Positions 6,703-12,975 of a stretch of 12,975 nt of DNA are shown here, piece by piece. Under the pieces are notes generated by a model. It saw only the letters and a list, made by a program, of their open reading frames with translations. It did no database searches and was not told the DNA's origin. The stretch comes from CAZDIO01 sp964505555 (lineage in GTDB: Bacteria; Bdellovibrionota_C; UBA2361; SZUA-149; CAZDIO01). Made by a program: the position numbers and the translations under genes. The stretch spans positions 1 to 12,975 of the forward strand of contig CAZDIO010000141.1 in NCBI GenBank assembly GCA_964505555.1, given 5' to 3'. Within the stretch, counting starts at the first letter, position 1. Each line of letters begins with the position of its first letter.

Positions 6703-7692
6703 TTACTCCTCACGCGTATCAAATATCTTAATGATTTTTTTCATATCGGCAGCAAGTTCCGCTTCAAAGGTAACATTTTTCTTACTCTGCGGATGAAGAA
6801 AAGTTATCCTCTCTGCATGGAGCGCCTGACGACCAAACTCTTTTACCGCTTTCTTAATATTATTGGGAAGCACCCGATCGAAACCACCATACTCTTTATC
6901 ACCAACAATTGGTGCTTTTGCATGAGACAGGTGCACCCGAATTTGATGCGTTCGACCTGTTTCAATTTTTACCTCAAGAAGGTACCCATACCGAAGCTCC
7001 TCAAGCACTTTCCAATGTGTCGTCGCTAACTTCCCACCTTTTTTAAGCACGGCCATCTTCGTTCGCTTGGTACGATGTCGTCCAATTTCACTTTCAATCG
7101 TCCCAGCACTTCCCTTTCCAGGAAGATTATAGACAAGGGCTTGATAGGTTTTCTTAACCGTCCTACGAGCAAACTGCTCCGAAAGCGCTTGATGAGCATG
7201 GTGAGTTTTTGCAACAACAAGCACCCCACTTGTGTTTTTATCTAAGCGGTGAACAATACCGGGACGAAGCTCATCTCCCACTCCAGTAAAGTCATCGCCC
7301 AACCGGGAGAGAAGTGCATGGACGAGAGTTCCCTCTTGCTGTCCCGCACCCGGATGGACAACCAATCCAGCAGGTTTATTAATAACAAGAATCTGTGCGT
7401 CTTCATAAATAACATCGAGCTTAATACTTGAATCAGAGATAAGCCGAGACGGTTTAGGACTTGGAACAAAAATCCCGATTTTCTCACCAAGGCGGAGCTG
7501 ATACGCCACCTTGGTGATCGGCTTACTACCTAAAAACACACTGCCCTCTTCTATCCAACGAGCAATTCGAGAACGTGAAAGCCCGACAAGAGATGTTTGG
7601 TTTTCTAAAAATGAAAATACCACTTTATCGAGGCGCTTTCCCACCTCAGAGGTTCCCACCACGAGTGCATACCCAGTTTCTTTGGGTGGCAC
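6703..7692 (-). CDS. rluD: 23S rRNA pseudouridine synthase, RluD type
   Basis: RluD-type enzymes make pseudouridines in helix 69 of 23S rRNA during 50S assembly. From the GTG at 7692 the protein has 329 residues. An S4 RNA-binding domain (about 17-75, including LSRSRIARWIEEG) is followed by the RsuA/RluA catalytic domain: INKPAGLVVHPG (104-115), catalytic Asp151 in GIVHRLDKNTSG (145-156) and TGRTHQIRVHLSHA (245-258). Length and order are normal. The assignment to RluD rather than RluA/C is by overall length, the S4 domain and neighbours, so moderately secure. The start is uncertain. The GTG has only a weak GGA upstream, while the same frame is open back to 7761, and an ATT one base after the ribF stop has a well-placed GAGGTG. 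Using the ATT would add 20 residues. Confidence 0.93.
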   Translation of the reverse strand: MPPKETGYALVVGTSEVGKRLDKVVFSFLENQTSLVGLSRSRIARWIEEGSVFLGSKPITKVAYQLRLGEKIGIFVPSPKPSRLISDSSIKLDVIYEDAQILVINKPAGLVVHPGAGQQEGTLVHALLSRLGDDFTGVGDELRPGIVHRLDKNTSGVLVVAKTHHAHQALSEQFARRTVKKTYQALVYNLPGKGSAGTIESEIGRHRTKRTKMAVLKKGGKLATTHWKVLEELRYGYLLEVKIETGRTHQIRVHLSHAKAPIVGDKEYGGFDRVLPNNIKKAVKEFGRQALHAERITFLHPQSKKNVTFEAELAADMKKIIKIFDTREE

Positions 7693-7753
7693 TGATTCCG
7701 GACTAAGTTCTTTTTTTACCGGAATGTTCGGCTTTATTTTTATCTTACTAATT

Positions 7754-8710
7754 CTACACCTCTAGAACTTCTCGAGACCTCTTCACATCTTCCGTGATTG
7801 CATCTTTAAGTTCTGAAACTGAGGAAAACGTAAGTTCATCTCGGAGCCGCTCAACAAACTGAACGGTGATTCGCTTCCGATAAAGATTCCAATGAAGCCC
7901 CTCGAGTAAATGTACCTCAACCAGTCGCCGCCCACTACCACCAAACGTAGGCCGCACCCCAACATTTGTTACCGAAGGATACCACTTCGAATCAACCTCT
8001 ACTCGGGTAACATACACTCCATTTTTAGGAAGAACCCGGTTTTCATCAATATTTGCCGTTGGAAACCCCAACGTTCTTCCCCGTTGATCCCCATGACAAA
8101 CTTTTCCAGAAATAGAAAATTCCCTTCCTAATAAGGCGCGAACCTGCCCGAGATCTCCTGACTCAAGAGCTGCTTTCACCGCGCTAGTACTTACTCTCAC
8201 CCCATGAACCATTACCGGAGAAACAACAACCACTTTAAACCCCCATTTCTTTCCCATCTCCTGAAGAAGATCGGTATCGCCACTACGACTTTTTCCAAAT
8301 TTCCAATCGTATCCCACCACAATCACTTTCGCCTGAAGCGCTTTCACAAAATACTGGGAAACAAACTCTTCCGGAGTAAGCATAGAAAATGCCCTGGTGA
8401 AATGTGGGGAAAACATCAGATCGCACCCTTGTGCTCTTGCAAATTCATACTTCTCTCGCACGGGCATCAGAGGAGAACTGCTACTTGCTTCTGGTCTTAA
8501 TACCGTCGCTGGATGTGGATAGAAGGAAAAAAGCACCTTCCGCCTCCTTCCTGCACATGACTGAACTTCTTGAAGAAGAGTCTCTATCAACGTTTGATGG
8601 CCAAGATGCATTCCATCAAAATTGCCCACAGTAACACCCACCATTGTGTTTAAATGGAACTCTTTTCGTATCGAGGGATGAGACCAAGTCTTCAGGGAGC
8701 GAATAAGCAC
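7754..8710 (-). CDS. ribF: Bifunctional riboflavin kinase / FAD synthetase
   Basis: RibF phosphorylates riboflavin to FMN and then adenylylates FMN to FAD in the cytoplasm. The 318 residues contain both domains. The N-terminal nucleotidyltransferase has VGNFDGMHLGHQ (28-39) and VVGYDWKFGKSRSGD (131-145). The C-terminal riboflavin kinase has GKVCHGDQRGRTLGFPTANI (202-221), GVYV (231-234) and NVGVRPTF (249-256). All expected motifs are intact. The start used is a GTG directly downstream of an in-frame stop, which gives the usual 25-residue lead-in to the nucleotide site. It lacks a clear Shine-Dalgarno, and an ATG at residue 23 is too close to the nucleotide-binding loop to be likely. It lies 78 bp after cpoB and ends immediately upstream of rluD. 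No FMN-riboswitch-sized leader is present. Confidence 0.96.
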   Translation of the reverse strand: MLIRSLKTWSHPSIRKEFHLNTMVGVTVGNFDGMHLGHQTLIETLLQEVQSCAGRRRKVLFSFYPHPATVLRPEASSSSPLMPVREKYEFARAQGCDLMFSPHFTRAFSMLTPEEFVSQYFVKALQAKVIVVGYDWKFGKSRSGDTDLLQEMGKKWGFKVVVVSPVMVHGVRVSTSAVKAALESGDLGQVRALLGREFSISGKVCHGDQRGRTLGFPTANIDENRVLPKNGVYVTRVEVDSKWYPSVTNVGVRPTFGGSGRRLVEVHLLEGLHWNLYRKRITVQFVERLRDELTFSSVSELKDAITEDVKRSREVLEV

Positions 8711-8788
8711 GATTATTTTAATCTACAACGATTCCTGTGCATTCCATGGTGCGATTGCTGTGAGTCTCTACACCTTGGTTTTTTGGCG

Positions 8789-9544
8789 TTATTTCTTTCG
8801 TTGAGTGCCGCGACTTGCACTTCGCTTTAGTTCTGCTCGACGCTTGGTTGCTTCTTGCGAGTATTCGCTTCGTGGAAATTCATCAACAAGTTTGTCAAAG
8901 GTAAGCACCGCATCATTTGTTGACCCCACCTTTGCAAAGGACTCTCCAAGCCGAAACAATGCAGCGGGCACCATATCTTCAGCAGGATATTTTTGAAGCA
9001 CATCGTTATAGGCAAGGATCGCTTTGTCATATTCTCCAAGCTTTTCATAGCAAATACCACTAAAAAACAGTGCATTGTCTGAGTACGCCGTATCTCCGTA
9101 CCGACTCACAAACTCGGTAAACGCTGTGGCAGCTCCTGAGAAATCCCCAATGCGCAATTGGCGAAGTGCTCGTCGATACATATCAGCGGCATCACCGGTG
9201 TTTTTTGCAATTTGTTCTTCATCTCGATTCAAGAGCTGTGCTGGAACCCCCTCGGGAGGTGGAACACGAGAACCAAACTGCTCTAATGTTCGCTCAAGCT
9301 GTTCTGTTTTTCCTGTAGCAGTATGCTGAAGCTCTTCTATCTTCCCTCGCAACTGCTGAAGCTCTACGCGAATTTCAGCAAGCTCGGTTCCATGCTCAGC
9401 CTGAGTTGAGCGAATCTCTTCAATATTTTTACCTGTAGATTTATTTGCTGCTTCAAGAGTGTTGAGTTTTCCTCCACTACAGCCACATTGCAGAAAAAAA
9501 ATTATCAGGAGAGGACACAGTATGTATGATCTTACCGTTCTCAT
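8789..9544 (-). CDS. cpoB: Tol-Pal associated coiled-coil/TPR protein CpoB (YbgF)
   Basis: In E. coli, CpoB coordinates Tol-driven outer-membrane constriction with PBP1B activity at the septum. This 251-residue protein has a hydrophobic export signal (about 7-20) ending in a Cys-Gly-Cys (Cys20, Cys22). It continues with a charged coiled-coil stretch (about 27-92), a proline-rich linker near PPPEG, and three TPR-like repeats (about 118-240, with GDAADMYRRALRQLRIGDFS, ALFFSGICYEKLGEYDKA and ALFRLGESFAKVG). The cysteine pair suggests a lipoprotein, but the residues before either cysteine do not make a canonical lipobox; cleavage as a soluble periplasmic protein is the alternative. The ATG follows an in-frame stop directly and has no nearby Shine-Dalgarno. 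It is preceded by its own promoter candidate and separated from pal by a terminator, so it may be transcribed apart from tolA-tolB-pal. Confidence 0.93.
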   Translation of the reverse strand: MRTVRSYILCPLLIIFFLQCGCSGGKLNTLEAANKSTGKNIEEIRSTQAEHGTELAEIRVELQQLRGKIEELQHTATGKTEQLERTLEQFGSRVPPPEGVPAQLLNRDEEQIAKNTGDAADMYRRALRQLRIGDFSGAATAFTEFVSRYGDTAYSDNALFFSGICYEKLGEYDKAILAYNDVLQKYPAEDMVPAALFRLGESFAKVGSTNDAVLTFDKLVDEFPRSEYSQEATKRRAELKRSASRGTQRKK

Positions 9545-9651
9545 ATTTTAATCTATTTGTTATTTTATTCCTTAACTTCTCCCCAGCACCGCTCAAACCT
9601 CTCCAGGGAAGCGCTTGCCATCGTCAATAAGCAGCCCCATTTCCAGCTCAG

Positions 9652-9681
9652 AGTATAATGCTAAGTCCGAGGAAATGTCTA
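9652..9681 (-). promoter_or_regulatory. Candidate sigma-70 promoter of cpoB
   Basis: On the minus strand TAGACA (9681-9676) and TATACT (9657-9652) are separated by 18 bp, each five of six matches to consensus. It lies between the pal terminator and cpoB, where a new promoter is needed. A start near 9645 would leave a leader of about 100 nt that contains a 15-codon open frame (9640-9593) of doubtful meaning. Confidence 0.55.
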
Positions 9682-9740
9682 CGATCCATACGGAGAAGAA
9701 GCACCTCTAGGCCCGCATAATCTCGCATTCTAGCACCGGA

Positions 9741-9788
9741 AAAATCGAACGGGGAAGAAACAACTGGTTTCCCAGATGTTCTTCCCCG
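9741..9788 (-). terminator. Rho-independent terminator after pal
   Basis: On the minus strand the stem begins CGGGGAAGAA (9788-9779) and closes with TTCTTCCCCG (9759-9750). An inner CTGG/CCAG helix has a TTTC-type tetraloop and only one mismatch and one bulge. It is followed by TTCGATTTTT. The position, about 30 bp after the pal stop, fits an intrinsic terminator. The T-tract is interrupted, so some readthrough into cpoB is possible. Confidence 0.8.
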
Positions 9789-9818
9789 CTTACATCTCAA
9801 AGACGCCTTGGTCGATAA

Positions 9819-10280
9819 TTATTTACGAAGAGAAAAATGTGCTCTTCGGTTCTTCTCCCATGCGGCTTCATTATGACCTGGATCGAGTGGAAGCTCCTTG
9901 CCGTAGCTAATCGTGCTCATCCGTTCACCCTTCACTCCAAGGGTTCGCAAAAAGTCATAAGCAGATCGCGCACGACGCTCCCCTAACGCTAAGTTATATT
10001 CAGCTGTTCCTCGTTCGTCACAATGACCTTCAACCACAACGTTTTGTCCAGGATTATCGAGCATCCAACGGGCATTGTTCCGGAGAGTCCCTTTTGCTTG
10101 TTCGTCTAAAGCGGATGAATCAAAGTCAAAATTAACATCGGGCATTTCAGAACCCGGTCGCGCAAGTGGAATGTTTCCACCATCGCCTTCTCCCATACCT
10201 TTTCCACCACGACCTGATTTTGAACAAGCCGCTACGCTAATCAATAATACAAATATGCAAAAAAATCTCAAACCACGCAT
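9819..10280 (-). CDS. pal: Peptidoglycan-associated lipoprotein Pal
   Basis: Pal is an outer-membrane lipoprotein that grips peptidoglycan and is relocated by TolB and TolA at the division site. From the ATG at 10280 it has 153 residues. A signal peptide ends in a clean lipobox (SVAAC, lipidated Cys19). A Gly-rich linker (about 22-36) precedes an OmpA-like domain (about 48-153) with VNFDFDSSAL, VVVEGHCDERGTAEYNLAL and a closing NRRAHFSLRK. The peptidoglycan-binding Asp and Arg of the OmpA fold are in DERG and NRRA. A GTG one codon earlier is possible, but the strong GGGAGGA ribosome site lies 2 nt from it and 5 nt from the ATG, so I chose the ATG. It follows tolB after an unusually long 265-bp gap with no recognised feature, and is followed by an intrinsic terminator. 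Confidence 0.97.
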   Translation of the reverse strand: MRGLRFFCIFVLLISVAACSKSGRGGKGMGEGDGGNIPLARPGSEMPDVNFDFDSSALDEQAKGTLRNNARWMLDNPGQNVVVEGHCDERGTAEYNLALGERRARSAYDFLRTLGVKGERMSTISYGKELPLDPGHNEAAWEKNRRAHFSLRK

Positions 10281-10548
10281 CACTTCCTCCCTTCGATGAT
10301 GACTAATAAATCACTAAGCTCATTTACTTAAATTACAGGTAACCAAACTTCTACCCATTACAGCCTGAACATCTTACTGCGAAACTCATCAGCTACGCCA
10401 CAAGTTTTGAAAGCAGCAAACTTCAAGAACCACATCGATAATTCGAGCGTTTCCTAAGAAATGGAATTAACAGCTTCCAAACTCCTCATCTTAGATAGTA
10501 ACTTATTAAGAAAAGACTCTTTGCATAGTAAAATATTACCAAAAACTG

Positions 10549-11862
10549 CTATTCGATCGGGTTAGACCAGGCTGGTTGTGAGCTTTCTGTTCTGGAAAAA
10601 GTTACCTGCTTAGTAGCTCCGCTAAGAAGAGAGAGGATGTAGATATTCCGCGCACCACCGACACTTGAGCTATATGCTAGGAAATTGCCGTCAGGAGACC
10701 AGCTGGGGTCCTCGTTGTTTCCAGCAAAGGTTAGCTGAGAGACATTGCGCCCATCCGGATTTGAAATAAAAAGATTAAACCCTCCATCATACCGACAGAC
10801 AAAAGCTATCTTCTCATCACCTTTTTCCGACCGTGGAGACCAAGCAGGCGAGGTACAATAGTTACTTGTTGTAAAGCTAATCCGTTTTGCCTCTCCACCA
10901 AGAGGATCCATAACATAAATTTGTGGCCCCCCCGATCGACTAGAACAAAAAGCAATGCTCCGCCCATCTGGTGAGTAACTCGGAGAAACGTTGAGCGATG
11001 GGCCATGGGTGACTTGCTGAAGAATTGAACCTCGAAAATCAAAATACACCAAGTGAGAATCTCCGGCGATACTCGCTGAAGACAAGATCGATTTTCCATC
11101 TGGGGCAAACTCAGCACCAAGCTCAAGTCCGGGACGTTTTGTTATCTGCGTCGGGTTTCCACCATTTGGGGAGATCACATAAAGCTCCGGTTGTTTTGTT
11201 CGATAGGAGGTAAAAAGAATCCTATCTCCAGCAGGTGACCACGCCGGGGAGAGCGCAAGTCCTCGGTCTTGAGTGAGTTGTCGGGGATTTGATCCGTCAA
11301 TATCGACAATAAACAATTCTTTAAATCGACCAACCTTAGAGACATACACTATTTTCGTTCCAAAAATGCCTTTTGAACCCGTAAAAAGCTCAAGGATATC
11401 GTTTGAAAACTTATCGGCAACAAGCTTCAGATCACGGTTTGGCGCATTATATTGCTTTCCCAACACTGCTTTTTTATTGACGATATCATGAAGATAGAGT
11501 CGAGCCGTAAACTGATCATCTCCGATCGCAGTCACCTCTCCTCGAACTAACCAATCAGCTCCAATGACTGACCAATCAGAAAAAGCAAATTCCGACGTTG
11601 CACTACATTTGCCGGGGGTCTCTACAAAACTTGAAGGATCAAGGAGTCGAAAGAGTCCTGTAAGTTGAAGATTTTTGGAGATCTGTTCTGGAATTTTTTC
11701 AACGTAAGCAGTTTCACTCCCAACATCAAGCGCACACAGCTTTGGTATAGCAATAGGAAACCCTGCCTGTGGTCCAGAGATATGCAAGTCCGTCTGTGCC
11801 TGAACGACATTCTCTGCAAAAATTAACACCGCAAACGTCAAACAAAAAACTACTCGCATCAT
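10549..11862 (-). CDS. tolB: Tol-Pal system beta-propeller protein TolB
   Basis: TolB is the periplasmic shuttle between Pal and the TolA/TolQR motor. The 437 residues begin with a signal peptide, likely cut after NVVQA (about residue 22). The TolB N-terminal domain (about 25-155) includes FRLLDPSSF and the WLVRGEV strand. A six-bladed propeller (about 165-437) shows repeated blade motifs such as LSPAWSPAGDRILFTS, GAEFAPDGKSIL, VSPSYSPDGRSIAF, DPSWSPDGNFLAYSSS and a final QPAWSNP. Length is typical. Two consecutive ATG codons (11862 and 11859) both begin the frame; the GGGAG ribosome site is better spaced for the second, so the true protein may be one residue shorter. It lies between tolA and pal in the expected order, with a palindromic repeat in the 106-bp gap from tolA. 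Confidence 0.97.
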   Translation of the reverse strand: MMRVVFCLTFAVLIFAENVVQAQTDLHISGPQAGFPIAIPKLCALDVGSETAYVEKIPEQISKNLQLTGLFRLLDPSSFVETPGKCSATSEFAFSDWSVIGADWLVRGEVTAIGDDQFTARLYLHDIVNKKAVLGKQYNAPNRDLKLVADKFSNDILELFTGSKGIFGTKIVYVSKVGRFKELFIVDIDGSNPRQLTQDRGLALSPAWSPAGDRILFTSYRTKQPELYVISPNGGNPTQITKRPGLELGAEFAPDGKSILSSASIAGDSHLVYFDFRGSILQQVTHGPSLNVSPSYSPDGRSIAFCSSRSGGPQIYVMDPLGGEAKRISFTTSNYCTSPAWSPRSEKGDEKIAFVCRYDGGFNLFISNPDGRNVSQLTFAGNNEDPSWSPDGNFLAYSSSVGGARNIYILSLLSGATKQVTFSRTESSQPAWSNPIE

Positions 11863-11877
11863 TTTCTCCCTTGTTTT

Positions 11878-11950
11878 GAAATTTATCTTACCGCAGAGGA
11901 CATAGAGGAGGCTTTTTTCTGCGTCCCCTGTGTCCTCTGTGGTAAATTTC
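11878..11950. repeat. Imperfect long palindrome between tolA and tolB
   Basis: The outer arms GAAATTT (11878-11884) and AAATTTC (11944-11950) and longer inner arms around CAGAGGACA (11893-11901) and TGTCCTCTG (11931-11939) pair, with a 5-nt bulge and a few mismatches, around a T-rich loop at 11913-11918. The arms are built on a CCGCAGAGGACA-type word that I recall as a recurring extragenic repeat in many environmental genomes. The gap has no T-tract after the stem on the minus strand, so it is not a standard terminator. Structure is visible; family membership is from memory. Confidence 0.75.
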
Positions 11951-11968
11951 TAGTGATCCTTACAAACT

Positions 11969-12934
11969 TTAATCCCTCTCCTCCGAATCAAACGTTATTC
12001 GCACCTCACGAAACTGTTCATACAACCCTTGAGGGGGCACTGGAAGTGGCGACGCTTTATAGACGGCACGAAGCGCTGATTCATCAAATGGAGCACTTCC
12101 AGAACTCCCTACCACTTCTGCATTCCTTACGGTACCATCAGGAAGCATACTTAAGAGTACCTGAGCCCGCAATTTGTCTTTCCCAGGAAGAATATGCCAA
12201 CCGCTCTTAATGTGTCGTTTTAGCTCGCTCTGATAGGCGATAAACTCCGCACTTTGAAGCGTTCCCCCGCCCATTCCCTTCCCCCCGAGCCGAGCAGCAC
12301 CAAATCCAGTCCCACCAGCATCGGCAGACTCCCCTTCATAGCGGCGGGCTGCATTTTTTATTGCATCCTGAAGTTTTTTATTGCGAAGCTTTCTCTCTTG
12401 CTCCTTTTTGGCAAGTTCCTCCTTTTTCTTCTTTGCTTCGTCTGCTTTCTTTTTAGCCTCTTCTTTTTTCTTTTTCTCTTCTTCTATCTTCTTTTTTTCA
12501 AGTTCTACCTTTTTTTTCTCCGCTTCCTCTTTTCGCTTCCGCTCTTCAAGGATCTTTTGTGGATCTTCTACAACGGAGGGGGTCTCTAGTTTCTTTTCGG
12601 CTTCCTTTTTCTCTGTAGACTCCTCTGCCTTCGATTCTTCCTCTCGAGGAACATGGGGGAGGACTTTTTTATCCTCTTTGAGGTTTGGCTTTGGAGCCTG
12701 AGAAGTTCCACCAAGCACCTCCCCCCCCTCTAAGGTTACACTAAAAACCTCAGGTGCTCTCGTTGCCGCTGCTTCTCGTTGCTCAACCAATGCGAGGAAT
12801 AAAATCACCCCAAGGAGATGAGAGATAAGAGAAAACAGAATCCCTATAAAGAAAGGAACTGCTTCAGCATGTCGATTACCAAAACGATTCACCGCAAAAG
12901 TCACTCCCGAACTTAGACTTACTCTCTCTAACAA
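11969..12934 (-). CDS. tolA: TolA-like inner-membrane energy transducer with TonB/TolA C-terminal domain
   Basis: TolA spans the periplasm and carries proton-motive energy from TolQR to TolB/Pal. The 321-residue reading has one membrane segment (about 27-50), a proline-containing stretch, and a long Lys/Glu/Ala-rich helix (about 95-200) with repeats such as KKEEAKKKADEAKKKKEE. A Gly-rich hinge (about 207-224) precedes a TonB/TolA-type C-terminal domain (about 228-317) with YQSELKRHIKSGWHI, LSMLPDGTVRNAEVVGSSG and FDESALRAV. The helix and the tolB/pal neighbours favour TolA over TonB. The start is uncertain: the frame opens with a TTG (12934) just after an in-frame stop and with a weak ribosome site, while a GTG at 12892 would give a shorter, typical cytoplasmic tail with GGGAG 11 nt upstream. 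tolQ and tolR are not in the window. Confidence 0.9.
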   Translation of the reverse strand: MLERVSLSSGVTFAVNRFGNRHAEAVPFFIGILFSLISHLLGVILFLALVEQREAAATRAPEVFSVTLEGGEVLGGTSQAPKPNLKEDKKVLPHVPREEESKAEESTEKKEAEKKLETPSVVEDPQKILEERKRKEEAEKKKVELEKKKIEEEKKKKEEAKKKADEAKKKKEELAKKEQERKLRNKKLQDAIKNAARRYEGESADAGGTGFGAARLGGKGMGGGTLQSAEFIAYQSELKRHIKSGWHILPGKDKLRAQVLLSMLPDGTVRNAEVVGSSGSAPFDESALRAVYKASPLPVPPQGLYEQFREVRITFDSEERD

Positions 12935-12950
12935 AATGATACTCTAATTC

Positions 12951-12975
12951 CTGTCGTTGCGAGCGAAGCGAAGCA
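12951..12975. repeat. Edge-truncated dispersed-repeat-like sequence
   Basis: The last 25 bases contain the word TTGCGAGCGAAGCGAAGCA, with the internal iteration GCGAAGCGAAGC. It closely resembles a short extragenic repeat (TTGCGAGCGAAGCGAAGCAATC type) that I recall from many unrelated bacterial genomes. Only part is visible because the window ends. Its presence 17 bp upstream of the TTG start suggests that tolA is not tightly joined to an upstream gene. The identification is from memory, not a search. Confidence 0.55.

Noticed and set aside
8711..8788. FMN riboswitch upstream of ribF
   Set aside because: The gap is only 78 bp, shorter than an RFN element, and shows none of its conserved helices.
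12254..12701. Plus-strand Phe/Ser/Leu-rich frames resembling multi-pass membrane proteins
   Set aside because: They are the complement of the Lys/Glu-rich TolA helix; Phe and Ser runs are an artefact of TTT/TTC/TCT complementing AAA/GAA/AGA.
1..12975. CRISPR array, tRNA/rRNA genes, prophage, toxin-antitoxin or defence system
   Set aside because: No spaced direct repeats, no cloverleaf or rRNA-like sequence, and no integrase, transposase, toxin or nuclease motifs were seen; all substantial genes are recognisable housekeeping or envelope genes.

Overview
This 13 kb window is a conserved chromosomal region of a Gram-negative bacterium of mid-range G+C. Tol-Pal genes, a lipoprotein-type Pal and a PBP1B-type murein synthase show that the cell has an outer membrane. 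An asd-truA pair and a tolA-tolB-pal-cpoB run both fit a deltaproteobacterial-type lineage, but that placement comes from gene order as remembered, not from a database search. I found no phage, transposase, CRISPR array, rRNA, tRNA or novel defence system. Layout from left to right: yebC (minus strand) is separated from a plus-strand PBP1B gene by a 338 bp divergent gap. That gap holds two large inverted repeats, a small dyad and a plausible promoter. The PBP1B gene converges on truA, with only 5 bp between their stop codons. The rest of the window is on the minus strand. In transcription order from the right edge it reads tolA, tolB, pal, cpoB, ribF, rluD, pgeF, a ydcH-like small gene, asd, truA. 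Intrinsic terminators lie after pal and between the ydcH-like gene and asd. Sigma-70-like promoters precede cpoB and the ydcH-like gene. The genes fall into functional blocks. tolA/tolB/pal/cpoB encode envelope-constriction and outer-membrane-linking proteins, with CpoB known in E. coli to connect Tol to PBP1B. The PBP1B gene here, with a recognisable UB2H regulatory domain, therefore belongs to the same cell-wall theme although it is about 5 kb away and on the other strand. asd supplies aspartate semialdehyde for lysine/DAP, threonine and methionine, so it also feeds peptidoglycan. pgeF may edit peptidoglycan precursors. ribF (FMN/FAD), rluD (23S rRNA pseudouridines), truA (tRNA pseudouridines) and yebC (translation or transcription factor) are housekeeping. 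The parts worth a second look are non-coding: long imperfect palindromes at 806-855, 868-956 and 11878-11950, a truncated dispersed-repeat-like sequence at the right edge, long unexplained gaps inside the tol cluster, and several genes with weak or non-canonical start signals (rluD, tolA, cpoB, ribF).
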